A stretch of 37,063 nt of DNA, from positions 1-37,063 of the forward strand of contig JAJDDP010000074.1 in the NCBI GenBank assembly GCA_029260235.1. The letters run 5' to 3'. This stretch comes from Phycisphaerae bacterium (GTDB lineage: Bacteria; Planctomycetota; Phycisphaerae; UBA1845). A program made the position numbers and the translations under genes. The notes below the pieces were generated by a model. The model was given only the letters and a program-made list of their open reading frames with translations, did not search any database and was not told the origin of the DNA. Positions within the stretch are counted from its first letter, which is position 1; each line of letters begins with the position of its first letter. This document shows, piece by piece, positions 17,269 through 26,017 of this stretch.

Positions 17269-18308
17269 GATCCTATTCGCCATTTCGTGAGTTGTTCCTA
17301 GCCCGCATGCGGGAGTTCTATCGCGAGCCTGCCGCTGTTTTTTGGACGTACGGCTTCCCGATTCTGCTGACGGCTGGGCTGGGTTTGGCCTTTCGCAACA
17401 AAGCGCCGGAGCAGATTCATGTGGGGTTGGCCGATTCTGCGGAGGTCGCTCAATTGGCGACGGCGTTGGACGCGGATGAGCGATTCATCGTTGAATCTGC
17501 CTCGGCTACCGAATGTGCCCGCCTGCTGCGAGTCGGACGAATCGACATCATGGTCTCGTTCGACGATGAGGCCGGTGCATATGAGTACCGATTCGACCCC
17601 ACTCAACCCGAAGCGGTCCGAGCGCGTTTGTTGCTGGATGACACGTTGCAGCGCAGCGCCGGCAGGGAAGATGTGCTCCAAGTCGCTGAGGTACAGGTAA
17701 CCGAGCCAGGATCGCGGTACATCGATTTTCTGGTACCCGGGTTGATCGGGATGAACCTGATGGGTGGAGGCTTGTGGGGCATCGGGTTCGTCACCGTGGA
17801 CATGCGCATTCGCAAGCTGCTCAAGAGATTGGTAGCTACCCCCATGCGTCGGCGCGACCTACTGCTCTCGATTATCAGCGGGCGAATGGTGTTCACGGTT
17901 CCAGAGATGACCATTCTGCTCTTTGTGGCTTGGTTGATGTTCAAGATTCCATTTGCCGGTAGCTTACTTAGTTTCGCGGTTGTGGCTGCGGTTGGGGCGC
18001 TTAGCTTTGCAGGTATAGGCCTGTTGGTAGCCAGCAGAGCCCAGAAACTCGAAACCATCTCGGGCTTGATGAATTTGGTCATGTTGCCCATGTGGCTTTG
18101 CTCGGGTGTGTTCTTTTCGTCCGAGCGATTTCCAGCAGCGTTGCAGCCCGTCATCCAGGCGTTGCCGCTGACGCAGTTGAATAACGCGTTGCGGGCGGTG
18201 ATGTTGGAGGGGAGCGGCCTGGGTTCACAATGGATGCGGCTGAGCATTCTGACCGCTTGGGGCGTCGTTTCCTTCCTTTTAGCGTTGAAGTGGTTCCGCT
18301 GGACGTAG
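17265..18308 (+). CDS. ABC-2 type permease
   Basis: A 347-aa membrane subunit of the ABC exporter. It starts inside the last codons of the ATPase gene (ATGA overlap). One TM helix near the N-terminus ('FWTYGFPILLTAGLGLAF') is followed by an extracytoplasmic domain of about 140 residues, then five or so TM helices from residue 160, including the ABC-2 core 'LMNLVMLPMWLCSGVFFSSERFP' region (split) and 'LPLTQLNNALRAVMLEG', typical of ABC-2 membrane proteins (YadH/DrrB type). It should dimerise and pair with the upstream ATPase. Confidence 0.9.
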   Translation: MRSYSPFRELFLARMREFYREPAAVFWTYGFPILLTAGLGLAFRNKAPEQIHVGLADSAEVAQLATALDADERFIVESASATECARLLRVGRIDIMVSFDDEAGAYEYRFDPTQPEAVRARLLLDDTLQRSAGREDVLQVAEVQVTEPGSRYIDFLVPGLIGMNLMGGGLWGIGFVTVDMRIRKLLKRLVATPMRRRDLLLSIISGRMVFTVPEMTILLFVAWLMFKIPFAGSLLSFAVVAAVGALSFAGIGLLVASRAQKLETISGLMNLVMLPMWLCSGVFFSSERFPAALQPVIQALPLTQLNNALRAVMLEGSGLGSQWMRLSILTAWGVVSFLLALKWFRWT

Positions 18309-18448
18309 CCAGTGGCGAGATCTGTGGGGTCGGGCTTGGCTGGATGGGCGATGAATCGCTATCATGCTTACCCCCGATCTGGCCAAAACGGAGTCCGGAG
18401 CTGACGGGGAAGTCTGAATTCTGATTGGTCCATTTGGAGGAGTATGCG

Positions 18449-19345
18449 ATGCGTTTTTGTCTGGTGCAATTCAAGGGTGAAGCTGAGCCAAAGTTGGCCA
18501 AGGCGACTGACGAGGGCCTAGTGCCGCTGGATGCTCCGCCGAGTCTGCGTCAGGCGTTGGACCGCTTCGGCGACGCGGGGCTGATCAAGCTGGCTGAAGC
18601 TGCCGGCGGGGAGGCTCGTCCGCTAGATAGCGTCGAGCGTTGGCTGCCCCCGGTTCCCGATCCACGGGCGTTCCGCGACTTCTATGCCTTCGAGCAGCAC
18701 GTAAAGACCTGCCGACAGAAGCGTGGCCAAGAGATGCTGCCGACTTGGTATGAGATCGCCGTGTTCTACTTCTCGAATCCGTGCAGCATGAGAGGCCACA
18801 ACGAGCCGGTCAAAAAGCCGGCTGCGACCAAAGAGATGGATCTGGAGCTTGAGGTCGGCTGCGTCATCGGGCGAGATGCGACCAACGTCTCGGGGGAATC
18901 TGCCGAGGACGCAATCTTTGGCTACATGGTGCTGAACGATCTTTCGGCGCGTGACCTACAGCGTCAGGAGATGCAGTGCATGCTCGGCCCTGCCAAGGGC
19001 AAAGATTTTGCTACCTCGATAGGCCCTTATGTGGTCACCAAGGATGAGTTGGCCGACGTGAAGGTCGGACCTGGCAAGTATGATCTGACTATGGTCGCTC
19101 GCAAGAATGGCAAAGAGATCTCCCGCGGCAACATGAACGGCCTTACCCACGATTTCACGCAGATGCTCGCCCGAGCGTCAGCGGATGTCACCCTTTATCC
19201 TGGCGATGTGATCGGCAGCGGGACGGTGGGTACGGGTTGCATTCTAGAGCTAGGCCCGGAGAACACCGACGGCTGGCTTGAGCCGGGAGATACCATCGAA
19301 CTTGAAATCGATCGGCTGGGCATCTTGACTACGCCAATTCAGTAA
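18449..19345 (+). CDS. Fumarylacetoacetate hydrolase (FAH) family protein
   Basis: A 298-aa cytosolic enzyme of the FAH superfamily, whose members hydrolyse or decarboxylate beta-keto acids using a divalent metal. The FAH core begins near residue 65 ('PVPDPRAFRDFYAFEQHVKT'); 'EMDLELEVGCVIG' supplies the E-x-E metal ligands, 'GYMVLNDLSARDLQ' the Asp, and 'GPAKGKDFATSIGPYVVT' and 'GDVIGSGTVGTG' the remaining conserved loops. ATG 18449 has GGAGGAG at 18436-18442. The frame continues to 18425 without family support. It stands alone before a strong terminator. The substrate is unknown; close relatives act in aromatic compound catabolism. Confidence 0.9.
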   Translation: MRFCLVQFKGEAEPKLAKATDEGLVPLDAPPSLRQALDRFGDAGLIKLAEAAGGEARPLDSVERWLPPVPDPRAFRDFYAFEQHVKTCRQKRGQEMLPTWYEIAVFYFSNPCSMRGHNEPVKKPAATKEMDLELEVGCVIGRDATNVSGESAEDAIFGYMVLNDLSARDLQRQEMQCMLGPAKGKDFATSIGPYVVTKDELADVKVGPGKYDLTMVARKNGKEISRGNMNGLTHDFTQMLARASADVTLYPGDVIGSGTVGTGCILELGPENTDGWLEPGDTIELEIDRLGILTTPIQ

Positions 19346-19374
19346 GGCCTCTTCTTGACGGAACATAATAAAAC

Positions 19375-19407
19375 AAGGGAGAGCGGCCCGAGGCCGCCCT
19401 CCCTTTT
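19375..19407 (+). terminator. Bidirectional intrinsic terminator
   Basis: GGGAGAGCGGCC and GGCCGCCCTCCC form a long, nearly perfect stem around CGA, followed by TTTT on the plus strand. A T-rich run (TTGTTTTATT) follows on the minus strand. It lies between the convergent FAH gene and the DUF3352-like gene and should serve both. Confidence 0.88.
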
Positions 19408-19455
19408 CTCTTGGCCACAGATGCGCGGCTGATCCAAGACCAGCCAGGCAGCCGT

Positions 19456-21723
19456 TTAGTTGGTTGACGCCTCTCGCTCCAATGGCGAGAAGTAGTTGAC
19501 CTTCTGCTTGGTGACCCACTTTGTGCCGTCGAAGGTGGTCAGCCCTGCGCTCGACTTGAAGAAGGTGATCATCCCAGCCGGGCGAATCAACTTACCGGTG
19601 ATGGACAGTGCCGTTCCCAAGACCGGCTGGTACTGGGGCGGTACAGCCATTCCAGCCATGCCTCCCACCATCTGAACGACTTGGAGAACCTCAGAGATTT
19701 GCTGTCCAAGTCCGCGCAGGTCTTCGAAGGTTACGGCTCGGAACGATCCGCTGGGCGCCAGAGCTTCGCTCATCACCTGTTCGTTCTTGGTGACGTTGGG
19801 GTGTTCCCCAGCCGCTGTCTCTAGGCAAAGCAGCACGGCTTCTTCGCTCTCGGACAAGAAGATGTAACCGTCCTTCACGCCGACGATTGCCGGCTTGGGC
19901 GTCATTCCGATGAAGACGTTCTTGAACCCGGCGAGTTTCTCGTTCGTCGCAGGTGAGGTTCTGATGGCCATCATGCTCATCATGGGGTTTTGGGCTGCAA
20001 GTCCTTGGACCAGTTCAGCCACCGCATCGATGCCCGAACCAACCATCTTAGCCGCCTTTTCGTCATCGGACACCCGAATCATCATCACGCTGGCAGTGCC
20101 GCTTTCCATGTTGATGGTTGCTTGGATGCCGTCACCCTGAATCCAGCTCAAAATGTCATCGCGAAGGCTGAAGCCGACCTGAGCCTGAATCCCATCCCAC
20201 TGACCCAGAATCGATACGCCATCGGCGCCCCAGTCGCTGATGCTATCGTGCACGAAGTCATAGAGAGCGACGATGTCGATGCCCCCGCTGACTGAGAATG
20301 ACTGCGTTTCCTGCGGAAGAAATTTTGCAAAATCACTCAAGGGTTTTCTATCGCCGAACACCTTGTATATCGCTTGGGACTTGGCGTGACTGGTCAACAC
20401 GCAGTGCGAATCAGCCATGGTGGTGAAGCCATCCGTGTAAGCAGAGACAGCCACATAATCAATCATACTCATCGAGTTCATGATGCGTCGCACCAAACGC
20501 ATCGGTGCAGGGCCTAGAACAGGTTCTGACGCTTCATTGATGGCCGCTCCAAACCGTGGGTCACCGTGCAGGCTCTTCAGGTCGGCATCGGCCTTGATGC
20601 TGGTCGGCTCATAGAAGCCGGCTTCGACTGCCTTGTCCAGGAACGAAAACGCCTTCTCTTTGTTGCCCTGGAGGGCGTTGAAGCATGCGGCGTTGTAGAG
20701 AATCACTGAATCTGTGTTGTCTTTGGCCAGGGCTTGGTTGATCAATTCCAGCGCCTTAGCCACATCCTTGGCTTGGTAGGCTTCGTACGCCTCTTGGGCA
20801 ATCTTGAGCGCTTCGGGGTTCGAACCAGTGCCGGTTTTGCCTTCGCTGGTTTGACCGTTGATGATTTTCTGATCGACGCCCATGGAGGCAAACACCTTGT
20901 TGGTGATCTCGCGGATGTCGCCGAGCATGCGCTGCATGTCGAAGAAGAATGTCTCATCCTCAGCCTTAGGCAGAGCGGCGAAGGCGTCCCGGTAGCGGGC
21001 GTTCGCGGCAATCGACTTGGCTGAGCCTTTCCCCAACAAGAGTGCTGCCACTTCGTCGGCGATCGAATCGCCCAAAGTCATGACGATAATGTCGCCTTTT
21101 TGCTGTAGTCCCCAGCCAAAGCCGTTTTCCTCGAAGCGAACCTCCGCCCGATGGATACCATTCTCATCAGTGAGATTGAGTTTGAATTCTGCACCGGCGA
21201 ATTGGCCGATGTGCTCAAGCAGCATGCCCGCCATATTGGCCAGTCCAGTGAAGTTTTGCGGACTGCTCGCCTCGGTGCCGCGGAAGATCCAGATCGACTC
21301 CGGGCCTCCGGTGTGCATCGAGTTGCCCTCAACCTCGAGTTTGGGCATGCGCATGGCGTACAGGAATTCCTTCTCGGCGAGCTTGCTCCATTCGACGGCT
21401 TCAAACATCTTGAGACCCATCTGATGGAATTCCTCGATCTTGGCAGCATGATCCGGATCTGCGGCCCCGAAGGAATTGAGCAGCCCCATGATGTCTTCTG
21501 AAATGCCGCTCTCATGCACGGCGTCGAAGACTTCCTTCCAATAGTCCCTTACGAACTCCTGTTCTGGATTGGTCCGAGCGTTGACCACCAGGAAGACATC
21601 CCCCGGCGTGTACGCTGGCAAAAGAAAATCATCGCCGGCCTGGACGGCAGACGGCGCCACTTGGCTGACAATGAAAACACCCACCCCGAGCAAACCCCGG
21701 CCCCATTTTTTCATTTTCATCAT
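19456..21723 (-). CDS. Secreted DUF3352-like protein with embedded TPR segment
   Basis: A 755-aa exported protein of unknown function. ATG 21723 is preferred because an AGGAAA element lies upstream and the product starts with a good signal peptide ('MMKMKKWGRGLLGVG', cleavage after 'AVQA'). Two similar halves, each describing how a value is read and subtracted ('IWIFRGTEA', 'KGDIIVMTLGD', 'DGYIFLSESEEAVL'), resemble DUF3352-type planctomycete proteins. Residues about 300-390 form a TPR-like helical insert ('EALKIAQEAYEAYQAK', 'ILYNAACFNALQGN', 'DPRF'). It is monocistronic with a shared downstream terminator. The DUF3352 assignment is by overall appearance and moderate in strength. Confidence 0.75.
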   Translation of the reverse strand: MMKMKKWGRGLLGVGVFIVSQVAPSAVQAGDDFLLPAYTPGDVFLVVNARTNPEQEFVRDYWKEVFDAVHESGISEDIMGLLNSFGAADPDHAAKIEEFHQMGLKMFEAVEWSKLAEKEFLYAMRMPKLEVEGNSMHTGGPESIWIFRGTEASSPQNFTGLANMAGMLLEHIGQFAGAEFKLNLTDENGIHRAEVRFEENGFGWGLQQKGDIIVMTLGDSIADEVAALLLGKGSAKSIAANARYRDAFAALPKAEDETFFFDMQRMLGDIREITNKVFASMGVDQKIINGQTSEGKTGTGSNPEALKIAQEAYEAYQAKDVAKALELINQALAKDNTDSVILYNAACFNALQGNKEKAFSFLDKAVEAGFYEPTSIKADADLKSLHGDPRFGAAINEASEPVLGPAPMRLVRRIMNSMSMIDYVAVSAYTDGFTTMADSHCVLTSHAKSQAIYKVFGDRKPLSDFAKFLPQETQSFSVSGGIDIVALYDFVHDSISDWGADGVSILGQWDGIQAQVGFSLRDDILSWIQGDGIQATINMESGTASVMMIRVSDDEKAAKMVGSGIDAVAELVQGLAAQNPMMSMMAIRTSPATNEKLAGFKNVFIGMTPKPAIVGVKDGYIFLSESEEAVLLCLETAAGEHPNVTKNEQVMSEALAPSGSFRAVTFEDLRGLGQQISEVLQVVQMVGGMAGMAVPPQYQPVLGTALSITGKLIRPAGMITFFKSSAGLTTFDGTKWVTKQKVNYFSPLEREASTN

Positions 21724-21983
21724 AGTTCTTTTCCTGCTGGTAACGAAAGAAGTCTTCCACGCCACAACGCTGGCGTCTTGATCAGAGTCTCATGTTCCCG
21801 AAACGATATCGGGCAGAGCAATGCAAGTCTACAACGTGTTTTCACTAGGCTCAAGTGAAGAGGGGTCTAACGCACAACTTCATACGTCCAAAGGGGATAG
21901 CGTTATAAACTAGACGGAATTCTGGAATCGCCAACCAGCCTTGAACGGCGACGGAAGGTGGCCCAGGCGTGCTACCCTTCGGC

Positions 21984-23336
21984 TTACAGCTCTTCGAATC
22001 GTACGGTGAAGTGCCGCAGGACGGGCGGCTGTTCGACGATGCGCATGCCGCGAAGATTGTCCCGATCTGCATGGACTTCGAGAACGGCTTCGATCACATA
22101 GTCGATGTGCGATTGAGTATAAGTGCGTCGGGGGATAGCTAGCCTAACCAACTCCATGTCCGGTGGTTGCTCTTGTCCGAACATGACGCTGCCGATCTCG
22201 CAGGCTCTTATTCCTGCATGCCGGTACATCGCGCAGGCGACGGCTTGACCTGGAAACTGATGCGGAGGGATATGCGGTGCGAAATCGCAGGCATCGAGGT
22301 AAATAGCATGCCCGCCGGGCGGTTCAATGATTTGTACGCCGCCAGCTAGGAGGTTCTCGCCCAGGTACTCGGTGCTTCGGATGCGGTATTCAAGATAGTC
22401 TTCGTGCAGGACCTCCTCCATCCCCTGGGCAACGGCTTCCAAGTCGCGGCCGGCCAAGCCGCCATACGAAGTGAAGCCTTCGGTCATGATCAGGACGTTG
22501 CGTGCTTCTGCGGCTACGGCATCATCGCGCAGAAGCAGCAGCCCGCCGATATTGACCAGGCCGTCCTTCTTGGCACTGATGGTAGCCCCGTCGGCCAAGT
22601 CGAACATCTCCCGGACGATTGAAGACACGGAGCGATCGCCCTGCCCCTCCTCTCGCTCCTTGATGAAGAAGGCGTTCTCTGCGAATCGGCACGCATCGAG
22701 GAAGAGCGGCTTGTCGAATTCGTCGCAAACCGCGCGAACATCTTTGATGTTCTGCAGACTGACGGGCTGGCCGCCGCCGCTGTTGTTGGTCACCGTGATC
22801 ATCACCAGCGGGATCGCATCAGCCCCGACCTCTTTGAACAGGGAGCGGAGCTTGGCGATATCGATATTTCCCTTGAACGGAGCGCGGTTCTTCGGGTCAT
22901 GGGCGACATCGACCACCAGATCAACAGCCTTGGCACCGGAGTGCTCGACATTGGCCCGCGTCGTGTCGAAGTGGTTGTTGTTGGGAACCACTTTGCCCGG
23001 GCCACCCATGATCTCGAATAAAATGCGCTCCGATGCCCGGCCCTGATGCGTCGGCAGGATGTGTTCGAAGCCGGTGATCTGAGCGACGCGGTCACGAAAG
23101 CGAAAGAAGCTGCGGGCACCGGCGTAAGATTCATCACCCCGCATGATCCCAGCCCACTGCTCAGCGCTCATCGCTCCGGTGCCGCTGTCGGTCAGCAGGT
23201 CGATGATCACATCCTCAGCCGCCAAGTTGAACAGGTTGTAGCCAGCCTTCTTCAACGCAAGATCCCGGTGCGTAGCCGTAGTCATGGCAATTGGCTCGAC
23301 AACCTTGATACGGAAAGGCTCGATGATGGTCTTCAT
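21984..23336 (-). CDS. tnaA: Tryptophanase (tryptophan indole-lyase)
   Basis: A PLP enzyme splitting L-tryptophan to indole, pyruvate and ammonia; 450 aa. The beta-eliminating lyase family is certain: 'EPFRIKVVEPI', 'IDLLTDSGTGAMS', 'PTHQGR', the PLP lysine in 'SAKKDGLVNIGG' (Lys257), 'GFTSYGGLAGRDLE' and the C-terminal 'LRHFTVRFEEL'. It is assigned as tryptophanase rather than tyrosine phenol-lyase from two positions known to separate them: Asp124 ('HFDTTR', where the phenol-lyase has Thr124) and Ile381 ('ACEIGS', where the phenol-lyase has Arg381). GGAGGGG lies before the ATG at 23336. No tnaC-like leader or tnaB permease is seen nearby. Confidence 0.9.
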   Translation of the reverse strand: MKTIIEPFRIKVVEPIAMTTATHRDLALKKAGYNLFNLAAEDVIIDLLTDSGTGAMSAEQWAGIMRGDESYAGARSFFRFRDRVAQITGFEHILPTHQGRASERILFEIMGGPGKVVPNNNHFDTTRANVEHSGAKAVDLVVDVAHDPKNRAPFKGNIDIAKLRSLFKEVGADAIPLVMITVTNNSGGGQPVSLQNIKDVRAVCDEFDKPLFLDACRFAENAFFIKEREEGQGDRSVSSIVREMFDLADGATISAKKDGLVNIGGLLLLRDDAVAAEARNVLIMTEGFTSYGGLAGRDLEAVAQGMEEVLHEDYLEYRIRSTEYLGENLLAGGVQIIEPPGGHAIYLDACDFAPHIPPHQFPGQAVACAMYRHAGIRACEIGSVMFGQEQPPDMELVRLAIPRRTYTQSHIDYVIEAVLEVHADRDNLRGMRIVEQPPVLRHFTVRFEEL

Positions 23337-24138
23337 GGGCTATTACCCCTCCAAGAGGAATCCAACGGGATCAACGCGCAGGGCAATCTATCGCCGCCGA
23401 CGCCAGTTCGCAAAATGGTCATGCAAGATGGGGACCACACCAGAATTCTGGTGGCTTTGAAATGCTCGCGGCCGGCGTCGATCCTAGCCCAAGCCTACCA
23501 CACGGCCTGCTGGGTGATAATCCGCGATGCAGTTCGATGCCTGCCAACGTCAAAGACCAAGTAAACGCGAATTAACGCCAACGCACGCGGATGAAGGTAT
23601 TGGCGTTCATTCGCGTCTATTCGCGGTTCATCCTCGGCCAAGAGAGGAGCACTAACATCCTTCGCACGGAGTCGTCTCATGGACGCCGGCGTGTGCCATC
23701 TTCTGGATGATTTTCGTGACCGTCCGGAGTATGGGCGACGCCGCAGGTTCAACATGCTCGCCTCACCATGGTCCAGTTTGGTCGATTCCTTAAATCGTCC
23801 TAAGGAAGGACTCGAGCTGTCCATCATTCTTGTAGACTGGAGTTCCGAGAGCAGGGTTGTAGCTCATTAGGAGGCGATCGATCAACCCGGGACTGAACCC
23901 GACCCAATGAATTGAGGGAAGCTCACCAACCGGCGCAGTTCCGATTCAACCTCTCCTCGCAGGGCCAAGGCGAAACTGCGATGGCCCCTCCTTGGCAGGA
24001 AGAACGAGACGCCAGCAAGACTGAAATCCGCCAATCTCCCCAACCGTATTGGCGGCAGCAAACGCTTGCAATTAGTCACCCGCAGAACTGACCCGGGCAT
24101 CGCAGCAATATGGCTGTTTTGAGCCGATGGAAGAACCA
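23337..24138. other. 800-base stretch without a supported gene
   Basis: No frame has a ribosome site and protein-like composition together. The one clear structure is the long hairpin at 23566-23615. The region presumably holds the tnaA promoter near its left end. Confidence 0.5.
23566..23615. repeat. Long intergenic hairpin (CGCGAATTAACGCCAA stem)
   Basis: CGCGAATTAACGCCAA (23566-23581) and TTGGCGTTCATTCGCG (23600-23615) pair at 15 of 16 positions around an 18-base loop. There is no T-run. The surrounding 'CGCGAAT/ATTCGCG' words continue to about 23625. It looks like a dispersed palindromic repeat rather than a terminator. Confidence 0.6.
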
Positions 24139-24462
24139 ATGATGTCAAGTCAAGCATCCTGTTTCCCAGCGAGTTTGCTCCAGCGAATTGGCTGTAAACC
24201 TGACGTCAATATAGCCAACAAGCGCGACGCCTCTACCTCCATGGACTCCACGTCCAAACAAGCTGAGAATTCATGTCAAACCTCGCCGTGTGGCCCCGAG
24301 AGTACTTCCCGCCCATGGGCGATTCTCCGGGTCATTCTCTGGGCTGTCGCGGTGCTGCTGGCTACGTCTGTTGTCGGTGCGTTCCTCGTGATGTCAGCCA
24401 TGCGGAAGGGCGTCGCATCCTTATTTCAACGTCGCCCGCGACTTCCTCACCAGGTGATGTAA
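24139..24462 (+). CDS. Hypothetical small single-TM protein
   Basis: A 107-aa frame with GGAAG five bases before ATG 24139. The first 60 residues are Ser/Thr/Cys-rich and polar; 'WAILRVILWAVAVLLATSVVG' is a clear single membrane helix, followed by a basic tail ('RKGVASLFQRRPRLP'). The topology is that of a small inner-membrane protein. No family is recognised, and the surrounding DNA is poor in genes, so it may be a chance frame. Confidence 0.35.
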   Translation: MMSSQASCFPASLLQRIGCKPDVNIANKRDASTSMDSTSKQAENSCQTSPCGPESTSRPWAILRVILWAVAVLLATSVVGAFLVMSAMRKGVASLFQRRPRLPHQVM

Positions 24463-24683
24463 GCCAAGCGGGAGCGCGTCCCACCGCTTCGTAGTTGGGG
24501 CTAGGAATCAAGCCCGGAAGACGCACTGGCTGCGCCCAAGCACCAAACCTGCCCCGCAATCATCGCTACCATGTAGTAGTTCATGATCTATCCTCGCAAT
24601 CGGCCTCGCATAGATTCAGCGTACTACAGTTTGCGCACGAAGGCGGTCACGATTTAGTAACGGCAGATTGTACTACTCCGGCG

Positions 24684-25334
24684 TTACTTTTGAGACGGAG
24701 GTTCCACGCGGTAAACACATCGCCGATCCCCCGACACGATGTGCTCGACGCGCTCAATTTTGACGTCCTTGCCCAAGACAGATTTGAAGAGGTCCAGCTC
24801 GCTGTTGCATAGGCCTTGGCAGGCTTCTGCGGCTGAGCAGATGGGGCAGTGGTTTTCTATTAGTAGTAGGGCGCCGTCTCTGGTTCTGGACCACTCAGCC
24901 ATGTAGCCCTCCTCTTTGCGGATGGCGGCTAGGGCGGCTACCCGCTGGTCGAGTGGCGATTTGATCGACGGTAACTGCTTGCGGTAGCTGGCGGCTTGAC
25001 TTTTCTGGCGCTCGGCGATCACGCGATCCAATACCTTGGGGCCCATGGTTTCGCGCAAGGCCTGGATAATGCCCAGGGCGAGATCGGCATGGCTATCGGG
25101 AAACCGGAGGTTCCCCGCATCAGCCAACCGCCAATGGCGGGCGGGCCTGCCGACCTTGCCGCGCCGATCCTCGAATTCGACCAATTCTTCGGCCAGCAAT
25201 GCGTCGAGATGCTGTCGAACAGCCATGGGGGTGAGCTTCAATCGCTTGGCCAACCAGGTGGCGGTCCGAGGCCCCTTGGTCTTGAGCAAGTAGAGGATCT
25301 TGTCCTGAGATGTGCTGCCAAGCGGTTTCATCAT
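24684..25334 (-). CDS. COG2345/SufR-like HTH transcriptional regulator
   Basis: A 216-aa regulator. Residues about 8-65 form a winged helix-turn-helix ('ILYLLKTKGPRTATWLAKRL', then 'MAVRQHLDALL' and 'RGKVGRPARHWRL'). The C-terminus carries a Cys cluster, 'HCPICSAAEACQGLCNSEL', then 'SGDRRCVYRV', the arrangement by which SufR-type proteins bind an Fe-S cluster. It diverges from a VOC-family gene with 128 bases between starts, and a palindrome (25390-25407) overlaps the neighbour's promoter, so it probably represses that gene and perhaps itself. The sensing ligand is inferred from the cysteines only. No suf genes are nearby. Confidence 0.85.
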   Translation of the reverse strand: MMKPLGSTSQDKILYLLKTKGPRTATWLAKRLKLTPMAVRQHLDALLAEELVEFEDRRGKVGRPARHWRLADAGNLRFPDSHADLALGIIQALRETMGPKVLDRVIAERQKSQAASYRKQLPSIKSPLDQRVAALAAIRKEEGYMAEWSRTRDGALLLIENHCPICSAAEACQGLCNSELDLFKSVLGKDVKIERVEHIVSGDRRCVYRVEPPSQK

Positions 25335-25376
25335 GAGGAATGCTACGCCATGCCAACATATTTAGCAAGTATTTCC

Positions 25377-25407
25377 TTGACTTACATAAAGAAAGGTTGT
25401 ACTTTCT
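25377..25407 (+). promoter_or_regulatory. Promoter with overlapping palindromic operator candidate
   Basis: TTGACT (25377-25382) and TACTTT (25400-25405) with a 17-base spacer form a promoter for the VOC gene. The inverted repeat AGAAAG-GTTGTA-CTTTCT (25390-25407) covers the spacer and the -10, a classic position for repression by the divergent regulator. Confidence 0.55.
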
Positions 25408-25462
25408 ATATGATCCCCGAGGGGACCAAACCTACCCAACCGCCAGCCCAAGGAGGCCAACC

Positions 25463-25930
25463 ATGTCACTACCGACGCCAGCGCGAACGACAGCCATCGA
25501 CCATTTGAATTTGACGGTGAACAGTTTTGATGAGACGGCTGCCTGGTATGAACGTGTCTTTGGTTTCAGCGTGGTCGAAAAGGACATGCAGGACGGTGAA
25601 CCTTGGGGCGTGTTGCGCTCCGAGAGTGGCGAAGGGTCAGCCATGCTCTGCGTCTACCAATCGCCGGGCCGCGACTTCCTGGACCGGTTCGCCTTAAGGG
25701 ACCGCAAGCTGCACGGGTTAGCCCACTTCGCCCTGCGCATCCACGACGAGGCTGAATGGTTGAAGATCGTTGGGCATGAAGAGATCACAGTTATGTACAA
25801 TGGGGTGATCGAATGGCCGCACTCGAAGTCGTGGTATATCTGCGACCCAACGGGGTACGAAATCGAAGTCGTCCTCTGGCATGACGAGCGGGTCGCCTTC
25901 TCGCCGACCAAGCAGGCATCGCCGTACTAG
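25463..25930 (+). CDS. VOC (glyoxalase/bleomycin resistance/dioxygenase) family protein
   Basis: A 155-aa vicinal-oxygen-chelate protein. ATG 25463 has AAGGAGG at 25451-25457. The two beta-alpha-beta-beta-beta modules are visible: 'IDHLNLTVNSFDETAAWYERVFGF' (split; first metal His in 'DHLNL') and 'GLAHFALRIHDEAEW' (second His), ending with 'DPTGYEIEVVLW', where the Glu completes the metal site. Members include glyoxalases, fosfomycin-resistance enzymes and dioxygenases; this one cannot be assigned to a substrate. The divergent SufR-like regulator and palindromic operator suggest it responds to a redox or metal signal. Confidence 0.88.
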   Translation: MSLPTPARTTAIDHLNLTVNSFDETAAWYERVFGFSVVEKDMQDGEPWGVLRSESGEGSAMLCVYQSPGRDFLDRFALRDRKLHGLAHFALRIHDEAEWLKIVGHEEITVMYNGVIEWPHSKSWYICDPTGYEIEVVLWHDERVAFSPTKQASPY

Positions 25931-25959
25931 GTTTACGTCAATCCAGAATCGATGCTAGC

Positions 25960-25988
25960 TGTGCCACCGGCAAGATGCCGGTGGCACA
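25960..25988. repeat. Perfect 13-bp hairpin between convergent genes
   Basis: TGTGCCACCGGCA (25960-25972) - AGA - TGCCGGTGGCACA (25976-25988) is a perfect inverted repeat. It lies between the convergent VOC and PQQ-like genes and lacks a T-run on either side. It may act as a transcription roadblock or be a dispersed palindromic repeat; similar TGCCGGTGGCAC-type words are common between planctomycete genes (recollection, not searched). Confidence 0.7.
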
Positions 25989-26017
25989 CAGTGGGTCATC
26001 GTTCTTGAAGCGCTCGG

